Assembly (NCBI GenBank): GCA_021521415.1
Contig: JAIQDT010010108.1
Coordinates: forward strand, 1-64,000
Direction of reading: 5' to 3'
DNA length: 64,000 nt
From: Bidens hawaiensis
Lineage: Eukaryota; Streptophyta; Magnoliopsida; Asterales; Asteraceae
A program made the translations under genes and the position numbers. The notes beneath the pieces were generated by a model. The model was not told the origin of the DNA, made no database searches, and saw only the letters and a program-made list of their open reading frames with translations. Every line of letters begins with the position of its first letter. The first letter of the stretch is position 1. Below are positions 33,545 through 45,237 of this stretch, in pieces.

Positions 33545-35438
33545 TGTCACACCCCAACCTACGGCGGAAATGCCGGGGCGCGAACTGATTGTCACAGCTC
33601 TCAAGGTACTATCATGCAATATTTAAATGGCAATATCTATTAATTGAATTCAATTATCAAATAACTCAAAATACAAACAAGTACATAATTTATACAACAA
33701 TACAAATTTTATAGTTCTTGATTAAAATATTCTTCTAACTAAAGTCTTCACTAAGTCTTCACCAACCTGCATATGCGTATAAAATAGAATTTTGTCAACA
33801 ACACATGTTGAGTGAGCAACACACCAGTTTAAGTGTACATATAGTATAGTATAAAAATAAGTATTTGCAACAAGTCATATGAGAATAACAAATTAACCAA
33901 ATGAGCAAGTATAACTGAGATGTCGAGAAGCACAAAGGCTAACGACTGGCGTATGATCATACTAGACTGAGATTATGTTGGACCTCTCCGAATGTGAAAG
34001 CATACAAAGCAAATAAGCACATAAACAAGTAAGGTATAAGTTGTTAACACATAAGACAAAGTTGCAGTTTTGAGTATAAGTATATATGAGAAAATATATT
34101 TACGCATATGTCCCCAAAACGTTGAAAGCGGTAAAATAGAAGAATGTGGTACTCACCTTAACAGACGAGCAAAAGTGATATGTAATGTTAAGAATGACGA
34201 TTCGCGAATAACACACGTTGACGATAGAGCCTATAACGGAAAAGGGAAATACAGATACACTAAGTAAAGTATAAGATTGATTATGAAGACTCGATAACCA
34301 TTATTATATTAATGATTAATATTATAATAATATAAAGAATTATGATTTAAAATAATTAGTTTGATTATAAAAACATATCTTGAAAATACTATTTTTAGTT
34401 ATATATATATATATATACACGCTTACATATACGTGTATACAAGAGCGAAAAATGTGAGTTAAACGAGTATTATAAAGTCGGTTTTCAATAAAACAATTTT
34501 AATTTGTTATTATTAATATAATTATTAATTTATTTAAAAGAAAAATATAACAATTGTAACCAAAAAACACGGGGACAGGGGATCGAACCCGCAACTTGCC
34601 CCTAAGATTCACGTGATATAACCAGCTGGACTATCCAGCAACATGCAACAAGAACTCGGTTCAAATACTCATATACACAAACAGAAATTAACAGAAACCG
34701 ATCAAGAACCCTAGCTTTTGATTTGATCAATCCGTATAAAATTAACCAACACAACGTTAGGGCTTTTGATCTGCTCATTAACACGATTCAAACAATATGA
34801 TCAATTACCTCTAAGGATGATCGGAAGAGGGGTAACTGACGCTACAGTGGCCGGCGGCGAAGTGGTTATGAACGAACCAGAAGGGGGTTAAAGTAATGCG
34901 ATTAAACACAGGGTTAATGACAGCTATGGTTAAATGATTGTGTACGCAGGTCCAATTGTGTTTATGTAAAGGTTTAGGTGTATAACCACTTACGGTTAAG
35001 TTCGGCCTAGAGTATTATAAACCACAGATTCGATTTGATACATATAACATAATTGGATTAACGATTAGGCCGGAATTACTAAGTTTACGAGATACACAAG
35101 ATCAATTTCCTCAAATAAACGAAGATTAATGTCCAAGTTATTGATTTATGAATTCGGGTCTAAGAAAAGCAAAATGGATACGGGTTTGGGTAATGGATAT
35201 CCAAGTAGGTTAAATGGGTTATAACATAAATTTCCCTGGGGTTTGAGGATGGGTACAAAAGAGTTAAAAGGTTTTAATTTGGGTTGTTTTTGCCAAAAAC
35301 AAGAAAGATTTAACTATAACTTAATAAATAATAATATTATAATCAATTTAAACTCAAAAAATGCGGAAAATTTCCCGAACATAGAAATGGGTCGGGTTTT
35401 AATAAAAATATAGTTCTCAAACAGTCCGAATTGTTACA
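33545..35438. mobile_element. Solo LTR, 1894 bp, target duplication GGCCG
   Basis: Starts tgtcacaccccaacc and ends ccgaattgttaca; GGCCG occurs at 33540-33544 and 35439-35443. No internal region is attached, so this is a solo LTR from recombination. TGT(A/C)ACACCCC starts and TGTTACA ends are usual for Tekay/Del-type chromovirus LTRs, which is my inferred class. Orientation is probably plus. It holds an (AT)n stretch near 34400 and no gene. Confidence 0.8.
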
Positions 35439-35833
35439 GGCCGGCTCCAGGATAACCATACACAACACCAACCAGTTGAGCTAATTGTTCTGATGGTTAA
35501 AGAATAAGAAAGATTGGTTAAATAAAAATCCTCCAGATTAACCCCCAAACCCCAAGAACCCTAGCTTCCAGAATCCAATCAATCGCGTTATTATTGTTTG
35601 ATTAAAGTTAGGGTTAATATCATACTGATGAAAACGAATTGAAAGCATATGACCATTACCAGTTCTTGATGCATATAGATGGTGAACGGCAAGCACTTCG
35701 ATGCGGCTCCTACGCGATCCAGAATCCATATACACAGGTTGTTATACATCAATTGCTCATAGGGTTTTGATCGCAGGGTTAGTAGTATTGTGCAGTCGAG
35801 GTTAATTGAAATATAATGATTGTTTACATGGTT
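35439..35833. repeat. Older LTR-like sequence interrupted by the solo LTR
   Basis: With 33457-33539 it forms a continuous older sequence once the solo LTR is removed. Landmarks ggttcgaac, accagttgagcta and aaccctagctt occur in the same order as gatcgaacccgc, accagctggacta and aaccctagctt within the solo LTR, so it is probably a diverged relative. Confidence 0.45.
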
Positions 35834-37421
35834 AATCCTAAACCGAACCCAAAATATGCAAATATCGCTTTACTTGTTAGTCAAGAAACCGAACCCGAGG
35901 CGGTAGAACAAGCTGTACGAGATCCTAAGTGGATGGAAGCAATGAAGCAAGAGTTAGATGCTTGACCTGGCATCTTGTTCCGAAGCCGGGTGATGTAAAA
36001 CCAATTTCGTGTAAGTGGGTTTTTAAAATTAAAAGGCGGGCCGACGGGTCGATAGAAAGATATAAGGCTCGATTAGTGGCACGGGGTTTTTCCCAGGAGT
36101 ACGGGATCAATTATGAAGATACGTTTAGTCCCGTAGCTAAACTCGTTTCGGTTCGAGTAATTTTAGCAATTGCCGCGTGCAAAGGTTGGGATTTATGGCA
36201 AATGGATGTGAGTAATGCTTTTTTTGTATGGCGATTTGGATCGAATAATATACATGGATCAGCCGGGAGGTTTTGTAAGTCAAAATTTTCCTAATTATGT
36301 TTGTCAGTTGAAGAAAGCAATTTACGGCTTAAAACAGTACCGCGGGCCTGGTTCGGTAAGATTGGTGAGTTTTTGAACTCCATGGATTTGTTCCTACAAT
36401 AGCCGATACCAGTGTGTTCGTCCGAGCCGAAGGTGACAAAACCGCCGTTGTCCTCGTTTATGTAGATGACTTAATTATAACCAGTGATTTAGTCTACGTG
36501 GTGGAGCAGTTAAAAACGAATATGTGCACTCTTTTTTTCATGAAAGACTTGGGAAAATTAAAGCACTTTTTGGGTCTTGAGCTCGAGTATGAGAATGATG
36601 GGTTTATACTTCACCAAAATCGGTATGTTGTTAATCTTTTGGTAAAATTCGGTATGGAAAGTTGCAAACCGATACGGGTACCCATGGAACCGAACGGGTC
36701 TCTACGAGCCGAAGAAGGAAAAGAGTTGGAAGAAGTAACCATGTATAGGCAAATAATTGGAAGTCTTATTTATTTGACCTTGACTCGACCCGACATTGCG
36801 TATGTCGTTAGTGTGCTTAGTAGATTCGTTCAAGCCCCAAGAAAACCGCACCTTGAAGCTGCTCGGTTAGTGTTGCGGTATGTGAAGTCGACTCCGAGTT
36901 ATGGTGTTAAGTTTAAGAGGGAGTCGAGTATGGAATTAATCGGATTTTGCGATGCCGATTATGCTAAAGATTCGGACACGAGACGGTGTACTACCGGGTA
37001 TGTATTCTTGATTGGTTCAAGTGCTGTTACATGGTGCAGCAAAAGGCGGCCTACTGTTTCACTTTCGACTACCGAGGCGGAGTATTGGGCCGCAACTATG
37101 GCTGCGCAAGAGTGCGTGTGGTTGGTTCGTTTTCTAAACGAGTTAAATCAAGGTAAGAACGAGAATGTAACCTTGTACGGGGATAATGTGTCTTCAATCT
37201 TATTAGCTAAGAATCCCACGTTTCATGCGCGTACGAAACATATGGAAGTCCATTATCACTTTATTCGTGAGAAAGTGTTAAATGGAGAAATTGATTTTAA
37301 ATACGTTAACACGTTGAAGCAAGCTGCTGATATGTTCACAAAGAGTTTGTCAAAAGAGAAGCTTGTGAAGTTTTGTACTCGCTTGGGAATGAAGGAAGCA
37401 AATATCGAGAGGGAGTGTTAA
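35834..37421 (+). pseudogene. pol: 5'-truncated Copia pol (reverse transcriptase and RNase H)
   Basis: Reverse transcriptase starts at about NPKYANIALL and has [27 protein letters not shown] and [11 protein letters not shown] stop near 35963, frame changes near 36225 and 36345 and a TAG near 36400 break it. The frame 36414-37421 is open for 335 codons with VYVDDLIITSD, RNase H acidic motifs FCDADY, TEAEYWA and LYGDN, and the end MKEANIEREC whose stop overlaps the LTR start. Gag, protease and integrase are absent. It differs clearly from the large Copia at 219-19609 and is a separate lineage. Confidence 0.9.
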
Positions 37422-37880
37422 ACGAGACGATATTTAAGGGCGGTTCAGTAAATCTCATGGGGTGGCTTGGAGGAGATTTAAATAATAATTCGTTTATTAT
37501 TTATTAATAAGTTCGTCTTATTTTTATTAAGTTAGTCTTATCCTAAAACATATTTGAGTTAGATTCAAATTGTGTATTTGAATACGAGTAGGACTCGAAT
37601 TAAGGGTGTTATATAAACCCTTGGTTCACATAGGTTTTATTAAGTTTTTCGTGTGTCGTATCTTAATAATATTGAGTTGTTTTTGTTTGTCAAAAGTCTT
37701 CATCGTCCACTGTGTTTTCAAATTGAAAAAGTGCAGCTCCAAAATTGAACTTTTCCCTTTTGTTCCTTGTTGCACATACAGTAGCAACAAAAGCAAAGTA
37801 AAGCAATATTTGGTTTTTATTTGTTCTGCACATTAGAGATTAGTTCTCAATCTTCAACTCCATTCTATTCAAGTTCAACA
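37416..37880 (+). repeat. Probable 3' LTR of the truncated Copia
   Basis: tgttaaacgagacg follows the purine stretch cgagagggag, the expected polypurine tract. A TATA box tatataaac lies near 37611. The end is placed at aagttcaaca (37880). There is no second LTR to confirm it. Confidence 0.55.
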
Positions 37881-39508
37881 CTTTCAACTATTGAAATGCC
37901 CATCTTTCTTCCCAATCCGCCTTTAACCATTAATTTGTAGAGGGGGGGGGGGGGGGGGGGGGGAAGCGGCAAGGCTATAAGCCCCGCCCATAATAGGCTT
38001 TTTGTGGTATCGCAAGAGGTGGGTCGGTGTTCCCGCCGGTACTGAGGCGGCACTGCCTCCCTCCCGCAAGCGCTCGTCCATGTCTTCATTCCTAATTGTG
38101 CACCCTTAGAAGGGCGTATTAGTATTAGTTTAGTTGGAATTCTTTTAAAGTTCAATGGAATTAAGTAAATGGTTTCATTCATAATTGTGCTTTTTATTAT
38201 AATCAAAATCTAAATTCAAGTTTAATGCGTTTGGTTGAAGAATGATTTAAATTTAAACCGAAATTGAAATATGAGATATCTCAATATCAATTCAACATTC
38301 ATTATAAATATGAAGTTAATTCAAAATAATTGAAAATTTTCACACTTTATCTCTGTCACCATCCCTAGTGTACTGTATGTAGTCCGTAGGTATTGAGGTT
38401 GCGGTCTAACACATATTTGAAATACTTAAAACGAAACTAATTAAACTGGAATAAGTATTGTATCCATGTATATAAAAATGTTGTTTAGATTTTTTTGTAA
38501 TTTGGTGCATTGTATTTAATTCTCATTTTCTAGTATATGATAGAAGTTGGTGTACTCTAGCATACATCTATATATAGCGGGTTTAAATTTTTAGCCGTCT
38601 TACATTATTTTTACGGAGAGCTAAGATTGAATATATGGTACCGGAGTAAATTCACACTAGCATATATTTTTTGATGGCCGCACTCTTGTTACACTGGTAC
38701 ACAATAAATGTAATTTTAAGGTGGACCAAAATGAAGCTTTCCACTTATTTATTCTTGTTGTTTATACTTTATGGTAGGGCTTCCTTTCCCTTGGTGTGTG
38801 TACTTATCATTATCATGTATGACTATCTACTAATTACAAGTTTCACAACTATAAATAGAACAAAACTTATATTCGTTTTAAGTTTGAACTATTTTTTAAT
38901 CAATTACCTTTGGCGATTTTTTTTTAATTTAAAGGCCACACTAACTTTTGAGTTATCTTTGTGAATTTGTATCGGTTAATATATAGCCTTAGTTGCTCTT
39001 ACATATCTAGCATCATTATTTTTATTTTTATTTATTTATTGTTATTGTTTTGCAACATACGTAAAAAAAAAAAGTATCCACTATGTACACCATGATTTTA
39101 TTTAAAGTAGTGATGCTTGTAAAATATATAAAGAAAAAAAAACATTAATGTAATAACAAACTCAACGAACCAAACCTAATTATATTTTTTTTGTTTTATA
39201 AAATGATAAATAATCAATTGATGAACCGACCTTGGTTAGTCAAACTTTGGACGTTAGCTCCACTAACTTCAATAAAAAATGAATAAAGGTGAAATGACGA
39301 TGAGAGACGTACGGTCTTGTTGGTGACTTGGTGTACCCGTACTTATAGTTGACCTTTATTGATTGAGCTGATATTTCTTCTATTTTTATTTGAAAGTATT
39401 AACTAATTTTATGACTATTAATAGGAAGAAGAGCACGGCATATTTAAAAAATGAAAATATATGAAAGGGCTAGTTATATTAGACTAATTTTTCGTAAGAA
39501 AAGAGACC
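37881..39508. other. Intergenic, with poly-G tract and GC-rich patch
   Basis: Contains 22 consecutive G at 37942-37963 followed by about 140 bp of GC-rich sequence in A/T-rich surroundings. The rest is A/T-rich without recognisable genes; the short frame at 38671 is hydrophobic but shows no family feature. Confidence 0.55.
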
Positions 39509-39513
39509 TGATT

Positions 39514-39864
39514 TGTTGGCTCAGACGGATCAAACAAACTTATCAAATAAACAAAAACAAGATATTGGTGTGACAACTCACGACTCTTTTTATATAATTA
39601 AACGAACATAACAAACAAATTTCACGAACTCATCAAACGTACATGGAGATGAGACTCCTTGACTCTCTCTTGTCTCTCTCAACTCTCTCTCAACTCTCAC
39701 TTGACTCGATCTCATAAAACTAATAATATAGACCCTATATATAGACCTACTTAACTTGCTCTTCAAGACATATATTTCCTAAACCTACTACAATTCAAAT
39801 AACTAAATTATAACTTAACAAAATAAACCATTAACTTTATTAATAATTCAAGATTAATCCATCA
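39514..39864 (-). repeat. 3' LTR of the gag-protease Copia
   Basis: 351 bp, preceded by the duplication TGATT. It holds ctatatataga near 39734, the probable TATA box on the minus strand, and a ctctct-rich stretch. Confidence 0.9.
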
Positions 39865-39959
39865 TTCACCCCCTTAATCTTGAATTATTTATCTTCTTAC
39901 TTTTATTTCTTATTTTCAACTGACTATAGCATACTTGTTTCACCAATTCTTCAAACTTA

Positions 39960-41559
39960 GCATTCGTTCCTTCAACTTAAATTTGAAACCACATTGTAAT
40001 TTTCTTTCTCGAATTGCTTCTTCTCATCAACTTGTTCTTGACCAATACTCTCAAGAACTCCAAACAAATCATTTGGGATCGTTCCAAACGGAATATCCTT
40101 CACTTTCATAATTGGTTTCACATCATAACTTTCTTTCTTTTCAACTTCAAAGTTATTAGGATTACAACATACCTGAGGTTTGATGTTGTACGTCATATTC
40201 AGATTTCTCTGAACCTTCATCAACAATCTCTCTTTCTGATCATATAGCCTCAATGTACCATTGGCTATTTTAATCTTACATTATATTCCATCCAACTTTC
40301 CTAAGCTAAGAAGATTGGTCTTCAACTTAGGGATATAAAAAACATCACAAAACTTTTTCTTTTCACCAGTCTTACTTACCACGGTCACATTACATTTACC
40401 TTTGATTTCGATCTCGGATCCATCACCAAACTTCACTTGACCCGAAACTCCTTCATCCAATGTAGTAAATAACTCTTTCTTTCCTGAGATATGATGACTT
40501 GCACCATTGTCTAAGTACCATGTACCTTCATTCTTTTCATCCTTTTCAAACACACCAGGGATAACCATTTCTTCATTCGAACTTACTTTCTTTATTGAAC
40601 CAACTGCCATGAACAAAGAAGGATCAGCATCATCTTCTTTCTTGTCAAATTCACTTCATCATTCCCTTTGCTCGGTTCTTTACATTCATTCGAGTAGTGC
40701 TCAATCTTATCACAGTTGTAGCACGTTACATACTTCCTTCTATCTTCCCATTCTTCAGGGTTTCTTTTCCGATATTCAGCCCGTTCATCATTCTTACGTT
40801 CACTATTCCATCTTGGATTCCCTCTTCCTCGTTCGTTGTATCTTCCACGACGTCTACCATGTCCTCGGTAGTTTTCAACTTTCTTTTCGTTTTGGGTGAA
40901 CAAGAGGTGACTTTGGGATGAACTTCCATTCACATTCTTCAACTTGTTTCTTCCTTCAACGCTATTGTTTCGATGTCTGTGAGTAGCTCCATCGAAGAAA
41001 CAACATGTAAATATTTATCCGGCATAGAGTTCAAAAACTTTCTTACCAAAACCTCTTCTTCAAGTACAACTCCCAAGCTCTTGTACTTTGACTGTACTCC
41101 ACCCAACTTCGCAGCATAATCATCAATACTTTATGTCTCTCCCATATTCAATGCATCTAACTCGGTTCTTAGCATTTGAACACGAGCTTTCTGAGTTCTT
41201 TCTGCACCGAGATAACAAACTCTTAACGCTTCCCAAACATCTTTCGATTATGAATACTTGGCCATCTGAAGCATCACGTCTTCAGGTAGGGTTTGAAAGA
41301 TAACACCTAAGGCCATAAACTTCTTTCTTTCTTCAATTCATGCACCCTTTTCTTTATCAATCGCATCATGCAAACCGTTCGCACCCAAAATAATTTTCAC
41401 CATAACCGACCATGACGCGTAGTTGGTCGAAGTTAACTTCGGTGCTTGCAAAACAAAACCACCTATCGATTCTTTCACTGTTCCCGAGCTCCCTACTTCT
41501 TTATCACCAGCCATCGAAGTCTGATTTTTCTTCCGTCGGTAAACGCTTAACGGTGTCAA
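39960..41559 (-). pseudogene. gag: Copia gag and protease, broken
   Basis: From 41559, or the internal ATG near 41514, the minus strand encodes a UBN2-type gag with LTSTNYASWSVMVKIIL and LLSLGKLDGI-type downstream landmarks, a CCHC knuckle CYNCDKIEHYSNEC (near 40680-40725) and a protease with YLDNGASHHISGKKE (about 40490-40530). The tail to 39972 corresponds to the start of the pre-integrase region (NGTLRLYDQKERLL) and then stops. Frame breaks lie near 41335, 41220, 41130, 40960, 40640 and 40275. Integrase and reverse transcriptase are absent downstream. Confidence 0.85.
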
Positions 41560-41744
41560 AACCCCTTGCTCTAATACGTTGGAACAAAAAACAAATAGGC
41601 AGCCACACGAAATACTATATGTATGATCGCAACTCCAATGATCTTCTTAAAGCAAAGCAACAAAAAAGAAATAAATAAATTCTTTTGTTGTGTAGCACAC
41701 ATGCTAAACATCAAACAAAAAAAAAACTTTCTTTCCTTTATTGT

Positions 41745-43039
41745 AAGACAGAATTACAAATTTTGTCCTTTAAAAAAAGCCAAATTACGGTTCGTGTCCT
41801 TTTCTAAGTTTCCTTGCAGGCGGTGTACTTTAAACTTTTTTTTTCTACACGTTATGTCCTTTACGCTAACTGGATTAGAAAAACTCAGTTAAATGCCCTC
41901 ACGTGAGACGCATGTGAGGGCATTTTTGTCTTTTCACCTGTACCTGCAACTTCTTCAACACACTCTTATAACATTCATCTTCTTCACTCACTCACTCTCT
42001 CTCTCTATAACATTCATAAGATTCAGAACTACCACCATCACCAACCAGCCACCACATGCCACCACCGCCATCACCACCCATCACCTGCTGTTGCGACCAC
42101 TAATTTCCACCGGCAGCAGAAGGTTGAAATTGAATAGAGATTTGGGAGGCCACTAAAGATCCAAACCCAAACCCTAAATCATTTCACTGTTTGCAAACCC
42201 AAATCCCTTATTGATTCTCAATTATCTGCATTGTAGTTGCAAGCCCTAATTTTTGTATATCAATCTATGGAGCCGTTGGTGGATGTGCGTGTATTGAATC
42301 AGAGCCGTTCATGAATTAGGGGTTGGGTGGCGGATGGTGATTAAGGGTTTGGTGTGGGTTATTGGGAAGGATGACGTGGAGGGTTTGTGGTGGTGGAGGA
42401 GGGAGGTGACGGTGAGGAGTGGTACGGCGGCGGTGGTGGTTTCAAAAACCCAGTGCTGCTGCAAGGGGTGTCACTGGGAAACCGAGGGTCGCCGGAGCAC
42501 CTCCTATGCCTTAAAAAAGATCATCAGAACTTCCAAGTTCGGCCGGCGGCGAGTAATCCACTCCGGCGCTGGTAAGCCCAACAACCATGGTTTGTTTATC
42601 TCTGATTTTAATGGCTTAACTTTGATTGGAAAATGCAGCTCACTAGAATCAGAACCAGATTGGTGATATTGGGATTAATCAAAGGTTTGATACAGATTGG
42701 TGATGGGTGGTGATGGCGGTGGTGGCATGTGGTGGCTGGTTGGTGATGGTGGTAGTTCTGAATCTTATGAATGTTATAGAGAGAGAGAGTGAGTGAGTGA
42801 AGAAGATGAATGTTATAAGAGTGTGTTGAAGAAGTTGCAGGTACAGGTGAAAAGACAAAAATGCCCTCACATGCGTCTCACGTGAGGGCATTTAACTGAG
42901 TTTTTCTAACCCAGTTAGCGCAAAGGACATAACGTGTAGAAAAAAAAAGTTTAAAGTACACCGCCTGCAAGGAAACTTAGAAAAGGACACGAACCGTAAT
43001 TTGGCTTTTTTTAAAGGACAAAATTTGTAATTCTGTCTT
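41745..43039. mobile_element. Foldback element with 341-bp inverted arms
   Basis: Arms 41745-42085 and 42699-43039 are reverse complements with very few differences. ATTGT flanks both sides (41740-41744 and 43040-43044). Arms carry ctctctctata and accaccatcaccaacc stretches. The 613-bp centre is GC-richer and coding-like but has no confirmed product. Long arms suggest a foldback or Mutator-like non-autonomous transposon; a 5-bp duplication does not settle the superfamily. Confidence 0.85.
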
Positions 43040-43282
43040 ATTGTAAAACACAACTACCAAAGTCTTGGTTTGTTTCTTTCGTACAGAACCAAAAACTCCT
43101 TGGACCAAAGGATTAGTTTATTACTAAACTAGAACCACAAAGTAAAACTCCTAACACAAAACTAAACGAACAAAGCAATTTCACCGAAAAGGAAAAACTG
43201 AACCTAAACGAACAAAGCAATTTCACCGAAAAGGAAAAACTGAACCGTTTTCCGTGTAACGAACCGTATGTAACGAGCCTAA

Positions 43283-43294
43283 GCTCTGATATCA
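43283..43294 (-). other. Primer binding site of the gag-protease Copia
   Basis: gctctgatatca is the complement of tgatatcagagc, one base off the tRNA-Met site, and lies two bases from the 5' LTR. Confidence 0.85.
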
Positions 43295-43296
43295 AT

Positions 43297-43636
43297 TGTT
43301 GGCCCAGACGGATCAATCAAACTTATCAAATAAACGAACACGAGGTATTGGTGTGACAACTCACGACTCTTTTCATATAATTAAACGAACATAACAAACA
43401 AGCTTCACGAACTTATCAAACGTACATGGAGATGAGACTCCTTGACTCTCTCTTGTCTCTCTCAACTCTCACTTGACTCGATCTCATAAAACTAATAATC
43501 TAGACCCTATATATAGACCTACTTAACTTGCTCTTCAAGACATACATTTCCTAAACCTACTACATTTCAAATAACTAAATTATAACTTAACAAAATAAAC
43601 CCTTAACATTATTAATAATTCAAGAATAATCCTTCA
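43297..43636 (-). repeat. 5' LTR of the gag-protease Copia
   Basis: 340 bp, matching 39514-39864 with a few substitutions and one missing ctct repeat block; followed by TGATT. Confidence 0.9.
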
Positions 43637-43641
43637 TGATT

Positions 43642-45142
43642 GTTATATTTACAAAGTTGAAAGGTTTTTTAGTTAGTTTTTTCCTATTTTAGTCATAATG
43701 ATTCGTGTTAATCTATGATTGGTTGGTTTATAATAAGTTTATTTGTAATCAAAATAATCATCACAAATAAATAAAACAATACGTATAAACTATCTCAAAT
43801 TTATCAATTGTATGAATTGGTACCAAAGCTTCCTTGGCGGCACAAGGCATCTCAGATCGTAGGCGAATTCGGTAAGGAAGGTGATTATCTCACATCACAC
43901 GCTTGTGTGAAAGCATCTGAAGGTAGATGGAGCAACAACCGAAAGAAAGATCATGCAATTATTTAGTTTTGAGTTCGACTAACTTCTTGTGAACGATTCT
44001 GATGCTCGTCTAAATTCCGGTGATACACTATCAAATTATAGTTGGATTCTTGAACAAAGAGTTAGTAAGGTTCAATGAAAGTGATTCGATCTTGATTCGG
44101 TTTCTTGAACTTAAACAAGTAAAGGAAAGTTTGAGGTCGACAGTAGGTGTGTTCCGGCAAAATAAAGTTCTTTTCAATGTAGGAAAGTTCCATGGGAATA
44201 ATATCATTGTGTAAGTAACTACACTTTCACAAAATTACCCAATGCACAACTAACAACCTATGCCTACACAATCATTAACCACCATACACTGAATATTATA
44301 TCATTCACATATATTTTACAATAATGCAACATCCTCCACATATACAACACACTATAGTTGCTGACAAAGGTTACATACTATAGTGTATGACGTTCTTTTC
44401 AGTGTAGGAGACTTCCATGGGAAGCTACTATCGTTTTGTATGTAACTACACTTTCACAAACCCCCCTACACAAATAAGTATGTTTTTTTGTTTCGTTGTG
44501 CAGGTAGCATATGAACAAATCCATAATATATATAACATATATAATGTTGCAAATATTATGTATTTTTATTAACAAATACTAATAACAAATAAACAGCTTA
44601 CAGAACCATGAATTCCAAAAAGTATCATAACCTTATTACAAATTTGTAAAAAAGTAAAATGGTATTAATCATCTAATAAACATTAATTAGCATAAAAAAT
44701 GAAACTGCTAAGTACATTAATATCTGGTTTAATTAAGCCTACACTACAAAATACATATCCACCCTTCTAATTAAAACATGTCATAAATATGTGGCTTTAA
44801 TTACGAAGTTGCTATGTCTATTGTAGACCATTGATTAAACACAATCACAATGGTTCAAATTCATTTCTCGCGCTTCTCATTATAATATCATTGCTCGCAT
44901 GAATCATCCCCTATATATATAGGGTTTGGATCAAATACAAATGACTTTTATCATGCGAGATGCGCAAATAAATAGAGTAATCATGTTAACACTTAATTAA
45001 TTATTATTATACTATAACTTTTTAACTAAAGTAATTATTATTACACTATATTATTTTTTATAACATACTCTAGTTTAAAACTATAATTACTCTAGTTATT
45101 TGTATGTGTTAGTATGTTAATTGTATTTGTACCGGATCTCAC

Positions 45143-45237
<95 letters not shown>

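Larger units (their letters stand above)
39514..43636 (-). mobile_element. Internally deleted Copia retrotransposon (gag and protease only)
   Basis: LTRs at 39514-39864 (351 bp) and 43297-43636 (340 bp), both from tgttggc to tca, flanked by TGATT at 39509-39513 and 43637-43641. The primer-site complement gctctgatatca at 43283-43294 and the pyrimidine stretch ttcaccccctta at 39865-39876 set the minus orientation. Integrase, reverse transcriptase and RNase H are missing, so it depends on other elements. A foldback element (41745-43039) interrupts its leader. Confidence 0.92.

Noticed and set aside
41893..42891. Two identical short ORFs in opposite directions (41893 plus, 42891 minus)
   Set aside because: They lie in the two arms of the foldback element, so their identity is only the inverted repeat; the peptide is low-complexity.
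43840..44214. Possible gene relic (cttggcggcacaaggc; short ORF at 44020)
   Set aside because: No family recognised, no intron or promoter structure; not strong enough to list as a pseudogene.
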